A stretch of 12,509 nt of DNA from JACMRI01 sp043778625 (lineage in GTDB: Bacteria > Bacteroidota > Bacteroidia > UBA4408): assembly GCA_043778625.1 (NCBI GenBank), contig JAYWFU010000137.1:1-12509 (forward strand). The letters run 5' to 3'. The notes beneath the pieces are model-generated. The model was given only the letters and a program-made list of their open reading frames with translations, searched no databases and was not told the origin of the DNA. Below are positions 6,152 through 12,509 of the stretch, piece by piece. Within the stretch, counting starts at the first letter, position 1. Every line of letters starts with the position of its first letter. The position numbers were made by a program, and so were the translations under genes.

Positions 6152-7033
6152 TTATTTATAAAACTGATATTCGTATTTTACAATATCCATGTTTTTGTGT
6201 GCGGAATACTTAGTTATTTCGTTCACTATTAATTCGTTTTCGTAAAACAAAAAACGTTCGCGATCTTGGGTATTATTTACAAACACAATTTGTTGTTTTA
6301 GTTGTTCACCCTCGTAAGTATATATGGTTTTAATATCGTTGTAACCATTGCTGTTACTGGTTTCTAACGTAGCTTCTATTTTATTAGTTAAACGCTGAAT
6401 AGTGTATTTTTCAAACAACGAGGTTACATTAAATTCCTTAGTATAGGTTACACTATTGGGCAAAGCCTCCGTAGTAAGCGAGAAATAAGGTAAACGATAT
6501 GAATTATAATACGTACTACGCACACTGTTAGCACCCACAGTTTCATTTTTAATAAACGAGCTATCCGTGGGTTGTTGTGTAAGCACTTTTATTGGAAACA
6601 CATTGGTGTCAATGGTTTCGAGCACAGTAACTATTTTTTGATTATTACTATTAGCATTATACATGGTGTATTGTGTAGTAATAGTATGGTGGTCAAAATT
6701 ACGTTGCATATACAACCTGCCTAGCCTATCGTAGCCGTAGTGCGTAATGCTTGTATCTTTAATGTTAGCTCCTACAATACTTGTAAACACCCTCTTTTGC
6801 ACTATTCGCCCTAATGTATCTAATACATAATTATACACTTGATTACGATTAATTATGCGCTCGTTATCTCGTTTTAATTGAGGGGTAATTTGTAGCGTAC
6901 GTACTTTGTGTGTTTTAAAATATGATGTAGTAAACACTAATGTATCTAACTGAGCATGTGCGTTATACACCTGTAGTGTAAGCAAACAAAGGCATAGTAA
7001 GCACTTAGTGTATATTAATTTTAAACTATTCAC
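6152..7033 (-). CDS. Secreted protein with YD-like motifs, unknown function
   Basis: The 293-aa product has a clear signal peptide: hydrophobic Leu/Cys-rich core at about 9-22 and a likely cut after AHA (residue 27). The mature part is predicted beta-rich. Two stretches, YVLDTLGRIVQKRVF (69-83) and HYGYDRLGRLYMQRNF (98-113), resemble YD/RHS repeats (Y-x-D-x-x-G-R), here only two and not a full shell. The rest also alternates short strands with turns (TYTKEF, KTIYTYEGEQL, VKYEYQFYK), as in wall- or surface-associated repeat proteins. The start is GTG at 7033, only 7 bp past the ftsK stop; no ATG offers a complete signal peptide, so GTG is preferred. Co-transcription with ftsK is likely. Confidence 0.75.
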   Translation of the reverse strand: MNSLKLIYTKCLLCLCLLTLQVYNAHAQLDTLVFTTSYFKTHKVRTLQITPQLKRDNERIINRNQVYNYVLDTLGRIVQKRVFTSIVGANIKDTSITHYGYDRLGRLYMQRNFDHHTITTQYTMYNANSNNQKIVTVLETIDTNVFPIKVLTQQPTDSSFIKNETVGANSVRSTYYNSYRLPYFSLTTEALPNSVTYTKEFNVTSLFEKYTIQRLTNKIEATLETSNSNGYNDIKTIYTYEGEQLKQQIVFVNNTQDRERFLFYENELIVNEITKYSAHKNMDIVKYEYQFYK

Positions 7034-7040
7034 GTGCGTA

Positions 7041-9635
7041 TTATTTTTTAAGGCTTGCTAATAGTTCTTCCAAATCGGCTTCGGTTTTTATGTTTACTTG
7101 GCGTGCTTTACTACCTTCAAAAGCACCCACAATGCCAGCAGCTTCTAGTTGGTCAATAATGCGTCCTGCACGGTTATAGCCTAGTTTTAACCTACGTTGT
7201 ATGAGCGACGTTGAACCCTGCTGATGCTGTACAATTAAGCGCGCAGCATCGTTAAACATACCGTCGAGTTTGTCCATATCCACATCTTCTTTTTTGCCGC
7301 CATCGCCATTTTCGTCAATGTATTCGGGCAACATAAGCGCACTAGGGTAGCCGCGTTGCGAACCTATAAACTCGCACAATAGTTCCACTTCGGGCGTATC
7401 AATAAATGCACATTGTATGCGCACAAGGTCGTTACCTTGGGTAAGTAACAAATCGCCACGCCCTATCAGCTGGTCGGCTCCGCCTGCATCAAGTATGGTG
7501 CGGGAGTCAATTTTACTAGCTACTCTAAATGCAATACGCCCTGGGAAGTTGGCTTTAATGGTACCCGTAATAACATTAACCGACGGACGTTGCGTAGCAA
7601 TAATTAAATGAATACCCACCGCCCTTGCCAGCTGTGCAATACGTGCTATGGGCATTTCAACCTCTTTGCCTGCAGTAATAATTAAATCGGCAAACTCGTC
7701 CACTACCACTACTATGTAGGGCAAAAACTGATGCCCTTCCAACGGGTTTAATCTACGGCGTACAAACTTTGCATTGTACTCTTTTATATTACGTACCTGT
7801 GCATTTTTTAATAACTCGTAACGTGCGTCCATCTCTATACATAAGCTATTGAGCGTATGCACTACTTTTTTGGTATCAGTAATTATGGCTTCGTCAGTAT
7901 CAGGTAATTTGGCTAAAAAATGGCGTTCAATTTTGTTAAATAACGTAAGTTCTACTTTTTTAGGGTCAACCAACACAAATTTTAATTCGGCTGGATGTTT
8001 TTTAAATAGGAGTGAAGCTAATATTGCATTTAACCCTACTGACTTACCTTGCCCTGTAGCACCCGCCATTAGTAGGTGTGGCATCTTAGCAAGGTCAGCT
8101 ATAAATATTTCGTTACTAATAGTTTTACCTAATGCTATGGGTAAATCGTAATCGCATTTCATAAATTTATCGGAGGCTAATATCGCACTCATCGGCACTA
8201 TTTGCGGTTTGCTATTAGGCACTTCAATACCAATAGTCCCCTTACCGGGCATAGGCGCAATAATACGAATACCAAGGGCTGCAAGGTTTAGGGCAATATC
8301 GTCTTCGAGATTTTTTATTTTTGAAATTTTAACACCTGCCTTAGGCACAATTTCGTATAGCACCACTGTTGGGCCAATGGTAGCTTTTATTTTATCTATT
8401 TCAATACCAAAATCTAATAGCGTTTTTAAAATCTTGTCCTTGTTGGCTCGCAATTCCTCTGTACTTACATCAGCACCCGTAACAGTAATATTTTGGTTTA
8501 AAATGTCTGCCGTAGGAAACTTATAATTACTCAAGTCGGCACGTGGGTCGTACAATCCAATTCTGTCTACAAGGGCTTGCGCTAGGGCTTCTTCGTCAGT
8601 GGGTAAGTTGGCTACACGCTCTTGCTCTAACTTTTGTTGCACTACGTTAAACTCTGCCAAGGGTTCTTCTTTAGGGGTAGTTTCTTCGGGGCGTTGTATT
8701 TCAAAATCTAAATCATCGGTAGTTTCGGGTTTAGTTAAAATAGTGTTTTTACTTGGCGATACTGGGTTATTGTTTACACTAAATTCAATATCGTTATCCA
8801 GTTGGTTAACAAACGGATACTCATCTTCGTCAATAACTGTAGTAGTGGTAAGGTTTGATTTCAGTGCATTTTTAGTGTTTTGAATAATTTTAGTGTCCGA
8901 TTCGTCAAACTCTTCATCTGTTTCTTCTACAGTATTATTTTCAAATAAATTATAATTTAATTTAAAAACTAATATAGCAAATACCGTTGCAAACAAAGTA
9001 AGTAATATACCCGCTCCTACCTTACCTATTAAGCTATTGAGCGTATTAGTTAATTGATAACCTACACTACCCCCTAAGAAAAAATAATCAGCTGAAAACA
9101 CATAAGCCATAACTGTACTTAACCAAATGGTTGATAGCGAAAAACGTAATAAACTTTTGCGTATGCCAAACAAACTAAAATTAAAAATAAGTTTTACTCC
9201 TATGGCAAACAGCAAGGGTAGCAACACAAATGCACCTATCCCAAATAAGTTGTGCATTAGTCCGTGTGCGCTTATAGCACCAAACTTACCTAGCCAATTA
9301 TTTACCGTTATTTCGTTATCAGCCAATAATTCGCTTACGGGCATTAGCACTTTGTCTTGATCGGTTTGCCAAGTGTATATGTACGATACAAATGCAATAG
9401 CTAAATATATACTACCCAACACGCATGCCACACCTACAGTATTAACCAGTAGTGGTGCTGAAAACAGTTCTTTAAAAACGGCGATTAGATTAGTAATTTT
9501 TGCAACTATCGATTGCTTTGGTGCACCATCGTCAGTAATTTTTTCGGCACGTTGTTGTTTTATTTTTTTTTCAAATACTTGCTCTTCAATGGCAGGTTCT
9601 TCTTTGGTAATTATTTTGTTGGTAGCTTTAGCCAT
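7041..9635 (-). CDS. ftsK: DNA translocase FtsK
   Basis: FtsK is a septum-anchored, ATP-driven DNA pump that clears the chromosome terminus and helps dimer resolution during division. The 864-aa protein has a basic N-terminus, four membrane segments (about 64-84, 132-152, 168-188, 206-226), an acidic, low-complexity linker (about 234-345), the alpha/beta motor domain with Walker A GATGQGKS (525-532), Walker B IVVVVDEF (641-648) and TQRPSVNVITG (681-691), and a winged-helix gamma domain (about 795-850, QGSTSLIQRRLKLGYNRAGR) that reads polar DNA motifs. All regions expected of the family are present and no residue change is obvious. Transcription probably begins in the spacer at about 9655, and the secreted YD-like gene follows in the same operon. 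Confidence 0.97.
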   Translation of the reverse strand: MAKATNKIITKEEPAIEEQVFEKKIKQQRAEKITDDGAPKQSIVAKITNLIAVFKELFSAPLLVNTVGVACVLGSIYLAIAFVSYIYTWQTDQDKVLMPVSELLADNEITVNNWLGKFGAISAHGLMHNLFGIGAFVLLPLLFAIGVKLIFNFSLFGIRKSLLRFSLSTIWLSTVMAYVFSADYFFLGGSVGYQLTNTLNSLIGKVGAGILLTLFATVFAILVFKLNYNLFENNTVEETDEEFDESDTKIIQNTKNALKSNLTTTTVIDEDEYPFVNQLDNDIEFSVNNNPVSPSKNTILTKPETTDDLDFEIQRPEETTPKEEPLAEFNVVQQKLEQERVANLPTDEEALAQALVDRIGLYDPRADLSNYKFPTADILNQNITVTGADVSTEELRANKDKILKTLLDFGIEIDKIKATIGPTVVLYEIVPKAGVKISKIKNLEDDIALNLAALGIRIIAPMPGKGTIGIEVPNSKPQIVPMSAILASDKFMKCDYDLPIALGKTISNEIFIADLAKMPHLLMAGATGQGKSVGLNAILASLLFKKHPAELKFVLVDPKKVELTLFNKIERHFLAKLPDTDEAIITDTKKVVHTLNSLCIEMDARYELLKNAQVRNIKEYNAKFVRRRLNPLEGHQFLPYIVVVVDEFADLIITAGKEVEMPIARIAQLARAVGIHLIIATQRPSVNVITGTIKANFPGRIAFRVASKIDSRTILDAGGADQLIGRGDLLLTQGNDLVRIQCAFIDTPEVELLCEFIGSQRGYPSALMLPEYIDENGDGGKKEDVDMDKLDGMFNDAARLIVQHQQGSTSLIQRRLKLGYNRAGRIIDQLEAAGIVGAFEGSKARQVNIKTEADLEELLASLKK

Positions 9636-9660
9636 TGTGTTTTTTATTATTGAATGTAAT

Positions 9661-9689
9661 CAAACGAAGTTATGCAATAGCCTTGGCAA
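9661..9689 (-). promoter_or_regulatory. Candidate Bacteroidota-type promoter for ftsK
   Basis: On the minus strand TTG (9689-9687) is followed after 18 bp by TTCGTTTG (9668-9661), which matches five of six fixed positions of TAnnTTTG. The predicted start lies about 20 nt before the ftsK ATG. Spacing and position fit the primary sigma factor of this phylum. Confidence 0.42.
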
Positions 9690-9748
9690 TTTTAGTTAGT
9701 AACGCTATAACTTATTAATAACAAGGTGTTGATACATACAGCTTTACC

Positions 9749-9819
9749 TTGACAAAGGTTTAAAAGTTTGGCTACAAAATTTAAACGAACTTTTAAATAA
9801 ATTATATATATTTAAAAGT
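9749..9819 (+). promoter_or_regulatory. Three related 9-bp motifs and a possible promoter before phoH
   Basis: TTTAAAAGT occurs at 9759-9767 and 9811-9819 as a direct repeat 52 bp apart, with its inverse ACTTTTAAA at 9789-9797 between them. The first and inverse copies form a 10-bp inverted repeat. The arrangement could be an operator. TTGACA (9749-9754) with TACAAA 18 bp downstream also resembles a sigma-70-type promoter, though this is not the usual Bacteroidota form. The region is AT-rich, so chance matches are possible. Confidence 0.3.
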
Positions 9820-9854
9820 GAATTAGTACTTACATTTTAACACCTAAAATAATC

Positions 9855-11201
9855 ATGGCAAAGAAAGCAACCGTTAGCACTACTAAAAAAATATTTGTAC
9901 TCGATACTTCAGTTATTTTACACGATTTAGAGGCTTTGCGAAGTTTTGCTGAGCACGATGTGGCCATACCTATAACCGTGTTGGAGGAGGTGGATAGGTT
10001 TAAAAAAGGTAACGATATTATTAACTACGTGGCGCGTGAATTTATTAGAGAGTTGGATAGATTGAGCAAAGAAAATAATTTGCAACAATGGAACCCAATA
10101 AACGAAGCCGATAAACGCAAGGGGTTGTTTAAGGTAATAATGAACGAGCGTGGCACGGTGGATGCCGACAAGGTATTTGGCGAAAAGAAAAACGATCATC
10201 ACATACTTAATGCAGCATTAAAACTTGCTGAGGAAAACCCTGAAAGGCAAGTTACCCTAGTTACTAAGGACATAAATCTTAGATTAAAAGCACGTGCCTT
10301 AAACCTTACTGCCGAAGATTTTGAAACAGGTATTGTACACAATATTGATGATTTGTACAAAGGCTATTCTAACATAGAAGTAAAAGACAAAACACTTATT
10401 GATACACTGTACAACGAGGGTATTGCTCCCGAAAAATTAGGGGTAACCGAGCCAATAGCCAACCACTATTATAGTATTCGCAGTAGCGAAAGCACTGCAT
10501 TGGGTTACTATAATGCGGATACGAAATTAATTGAAAAAGTAATTAAGGAAACTGCATTTGGTATTAGACCTCGCAACGCCGAGCAAGCATTTGCGCTACA
10601 CGCCATACTCAATACCGATGTAAAGTTAGTAACCATACAAGGTGCTGCTGGCACAGGCAAAACGCTACTAGCCTTGGCGGGTGCGCTGGTGCAGCGCGCT
10701 GACTTTAGCCAAATATATTTGGCACGCCCCATAGTGCCACTAAGCAATAAGGATATAGGTTTTTTGCCAGGCGATATTAAATCTAAAATTAACCCCTACA
10801 TGGAACCCCTGTGGGACAACCTAAAATTTATACAAAGCCAGTACAAGGAAACTGATAAAGACTATCAAAAAATTACCGAAATGGTAGAGAAAGAAAAACT
10901 ATTTATAACTCCACTAGCTTACATACGAGGGCGTAGCTTATCTAATATTATTTTTATAATTGATGAAGCACAAAATTTAACTCCACACGAGGTTAAAACA
11001 ATAATTACGCGTGCTGGCGAAAACACTAAAATAATTTTTACGGGCGACATTTACCAAATAGATACCCCCTACCTTGATTCGCACGGCAACGGGCTTTCTA
11101 CACTTATCGAAAAAGTAAAAGGAAGTAAAATGTATGCTCACGTGTCGTTAGAAAAAGGAGAGCGTAGCGAGTTAGCAAATTTAGCAAGTTCAATGTTGTA
11201 A
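9855..11201 (+). CDS. phoH2: PIN-PhoH fusion protein (PhoH2 type ATPase/ribonuclease)
   Basis: The 448-aa protein fuses an N-terminal PIN nuclease domain (about 12-150) to a PhoH-type P-loop ATPase domain (about 235-445). The PIN acidic residues are visible: Asp17 in LDTSV, Glu44/45 in VLEEVDRF, Asp114 in KKNDHHIL and Asp139 in TKDINLRLKA. The ATPase has Walker A GAAGTGKT (263-270), LARPIVPLSNKDIGFLPG (289-306) and Walker B IIFIIDEAQN (365-374) followed by TGDIYQID. Characterised members of this class act as ATP-dependent RNA helicase/ribonucleases; the exact role here is not known. The protein is cytoplasmic. The ATG start follows an AT-rich leader. The gene is divergent from ftsK and is 72 bp upstream of paaA with no strong terminator between, so read-through is possible. 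Confidence 0.93.
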   Translation: MAKKATVSTTKKIFVLDTSVILHDLEALRSFAEHDVAIPITVLEEVDRFKKGNDIINYVAREFIRELDRLSKENNLQQWNPINEADKRKGLFKVIMNERGTVDADKVFGEKKNDHHILNAALKLAEENPERQVTLVTKDINLRLKARALNLTAEDFETGIVHNIDDLYKGYSNIEVKDKTLIDTLYNEGIAPEKLGVTEPIANHYYSIRSSESTALGYYNADTKLIEKVIKETAFGIRPRNAEQAFALHAILNTDVKLVTIQGAAGTGKTLLALAGALVQRADFSQIYLARPIVPLSNKDIGFLPGDIKSKINPYMEPLWDNLKFIQSQYKETDKDYQKITEMVEKEKLFITPLAYIRGRSLSNIIFIIDEAQNLTPHEVKTIITRAGENTKIIFTGDIYQIDTPYLDSHGNGLSTLIEKVKGSKMYAHVSLEKGERSELANLASSML

Positions 11202-11273
11202 TTTCTATAAATTGTTTACTTTTACAGTAACATTAATGCTTACTAATAATCAAATCAATAACACTCAAAAAAC

Positions 11274-12221
11274 ATGGAAACTAACATAACCACATTAGAA
11301 GAACAGTTTCAGGCTAAAATTGATAAAGGATTAAAAATTGAACCGAAAGACTGGATGCCTGAGCTGTATCGCAAGCAACTTACACGTATGATGTCGCAAC
11401 ATGCACACAGCGAAATTATAGGTATGCTCCCCGAAGGTAACTGGATAACACGTGCGCCCAACCTGCGCCGTAAAGCCATATTACTAGCCAAAGTACAAGA
11501 TGAAGCAGGGCATGGTTTGTACTTGTATAGCGCTGCCGAAACCTTAGGTACTAGCCGCGAAGAGCTACTAAACCAATTACACACAGGCAAAGCCAAATAC
11601 TCATCAATATTTAATTACCCATCATTAACTTGGGCTGATATTGGAGCTATAGGCTGGCTAGTAGATGGTGCGGCTATTATGAACCAAACAATGTTAGCCA
11701 AAGGTTCGTATGGACCTTACAGCCGTGCAATGACACGTATATGTAAGGAAGAGAGTTTTCATAACCGTCAAGGTTTTGAAATATTATACACCTTAGCACA
11801 CGGTACTGCTGCGCAAAAAGAAATGGCGCAAGATGCACTTAACCGTTGGTGGTGGCCCGCAGTAATGATGCTTGGTCCTACGGAAGGTAACTCCCCTAAT
11901 ACAGAGCAATTAATGAAGTGGAAAATTAAGTTGGAAACCAACGATGCTATTCGTCAACGCTTTATTGATCGTACTATACCGCAGGCTGATGCCATGGGGT
12001 TAAAAATACCCGATGCTAACTTAAAATTTAACGAAACTACCAAGCACTACGAATTTAGCGAACCTAACTGGGACGAATTTTATGAAGTAATTAAAGGAAA
12101 CGGACCGTGTAACAAAAAGCGTCTACACGACCGTGTAACAGCTCATAACAATGGTACTTGGGTACGTGAGGCAGCTGTAGCCTACGCTAATAAACAAGCC
12201 TTAAAAAATAAAGTAGCTTAA
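11274..12221 (+). CDS. paaA: 1,2-phenylacetyl-CoA epoxidase catalytic subunit PaaA
   Basis: PaaA is the di-iron oxygenase subunit that epoxidises the ring of phenylacetyl-CoA in aerobic phenylacetate breakdown; it normally works with PaaC (structural), PaaE (reductase), PaaB and PaaD. The 315-aa length is normal. The ferritin-like metal ligands can be read: Glu47 in HSEIIG, Glu77 and His80 in QDEAGH, Asp131 in LVDGAA, Glu160 and His163 in KEESFH. They show a constant offset of five from the ligand positions I recall for E. coli PaaA, so the active site looks intact. RWWWPAVMMLGP follows. Unusually, no paaB-E genes are adjacent: the gene is followed by a palindrome and then galE on the other strand. 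Confidence 0.95.
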   Translation: METNITTLEEQFQAKIDKGLKIEPKDWMPELYRKQLTRMMSQHAHSEIIGMLPEGNWITRAPNLRRKAILLAKVQDEAGHGLYLYSAAETLGTSREELLNQLHTGKAKYSSIFNYPSLTWADIGAIGWLVDGAAIMNQTMLAKGSYGPYSRAMTRICKEESFHNRQGFEILYTLAHGTAAQKEMAQDALNRWWWPAVMMLGPTEGNSPNTEQLMKWKIKLETNDAIRQRFIDRTIPQADAMGLKIPDANLKFNETTKHYEFSEPNWDEFYEVIKGNGPCNKKRLHDRVTAHNNGTWVREAAVAYANKQALKNKVA

Positions 12222-12244
12222 CTTATTTTTAAAAAAAACACGTT

Positions 12245-12296
12245 TAAACAATTTCCGCCCATTATTGCAGCTGCAATAATGGGCGGAAACAGTTTA
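12245..12296. terminator. Bidirectional terminator between paaA and galE, perfect 38-bp palindrome
   Basis: TTTCCGCCCATTATTGCAG (12252-12270) is followed directly by its complete reverse complement (12271-12289) with no spacer, and after a 2-nt internal mismatch a further 5 bp can pair (TAAAC with GTTTA). It lies between two convergent genes and resembles the serS terminator in having 19-bp arms. As RNA the central few bases would form the loop. A short A-run upstream (12229-12238) would give a U-run for the galE transcript. Confidence 0.8.
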
Positions 12297-12323
12297 TTGT
12301 AAATACTAGTTACTAGGTATAAA

Positions 12324-12509
12324 TTATTCTTGAGCATGTAACGCTTGTTCCCATTGCCATTGATGTAGCAAAGCATCTTTTAAGGTATAAGTGGCTTTCC
12401 ATTGCAATAGCTGTGAGGCTTTATCTACATTGGCGTACATGGCTTCTACATCGCCGTTACGGCGTGGTGCGTACTGGTAATTAAGCGTTTGCCCTGTTAC
12501 TTTTTCAAA
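12324..12509 (-). CDS. galE: UDP-glucose 4-epimerase GalE, C-terminal part (partial)
   Basis: The last 61 codons and the TAA stop are visible; the gene continues past the right edge. The translation has the GalE C-terminal pattern: FEKVTGQ, then YAPRRNGDVEAMYANVD (the substrate-binding RRxGD signature) and KASQLLQWKATYTLKDALLHQWQWEQ. The enzyme interconverts UDP-glucose and UDP-galactose using bound NAD, supplying sugar nucleotides to galactose metabolism and surface polysaccharides. A related NAD-dependent sugar-nucleotide epimerase of the same family is possible, but RRNGDVEAMYAN favours GalE. Confidence 0.9.
   Translation of the reverse strand, partial: FEKVTGQTLNYQYAPRRNGDVEAMYANVDKASQLLQWKATYTLKDALLHQWQWEQALHAQE

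Noticed and set aside
7417..9699. Several open frames on the plus strand across ftsK
   Set aside because: They are Ser-rich antisense products of a conserved FtsK coding sequence.
11202..11273. Terminator between phoH2 and paaA
   Set aside because: Only a 5-bp stem (TTACT with AGTAA) is visible and no T-run follows, too weak to call.

Overview
The window looks like chromosomal DNA of a member of the Bacteroidota. Reasons: AT-rich sequence, A-rich start contexts without Shine-Dalgarno sites, a possible TTG/TAnnTTTG-type promoter before ftsK, a small-type PurL, a PIN-PhoH protein and a lipoprotein signal of the usual kind. I cannot name the genus.

The left part (1-1890) is accessory and repeat-rich. 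Positions 1-672 hold two diverged copies of a segment about 292 bp long, spaced 377 bp apart. Each copy carries the same minus-strand ORF start (MAQK..., partial at the window edge) and an identical 43-bp GC-rich double hairpin. A third, inverted copy of that hairpin lies between them and is read in frame by the second ORF. Next come a small lipoprotein gene, an imperfect hairpin element resembling a cassette junction, a 107-aa unknown protein, and the last codons of an IS30-type transposase touching the purL stop codon. This reads as a site of repeated insertion and decay next to a housekeeping gene.

The middle and right (1887-12509) are mostly housekeeping. purL (purine synthesis, minus) and serS (seryl-tRNA synthetase, plus) diverge from a 205-bp spacer. 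serS converges on a DUF4258 membrane-anchored protein across a long hairpin terminator. On the minus strand follow a secreted protein with YD-like motifs and ftsK (DNA translocase), separated by 7 bp. ftsK diverges from a PIN-PhoH ATPase gene across a 219-bp spacer with three related 9-bp motifs. paaA (phenylacetyl-CoA epoxidase catalytic subunit) comes next on the plus strand and converges, across a perfect 38-bp palindrome, on the 3' end of galE at the right edge.

There is no evident defence system or other complete multi-gene accessory system. The points most worth a second look are the duplicated ORF start with its GC-rich hairpin family, the cassette-like arrangement around the lipoprotein gene, the transposase remnant at purL, and the solitary paaA without paaBCDE beside it.
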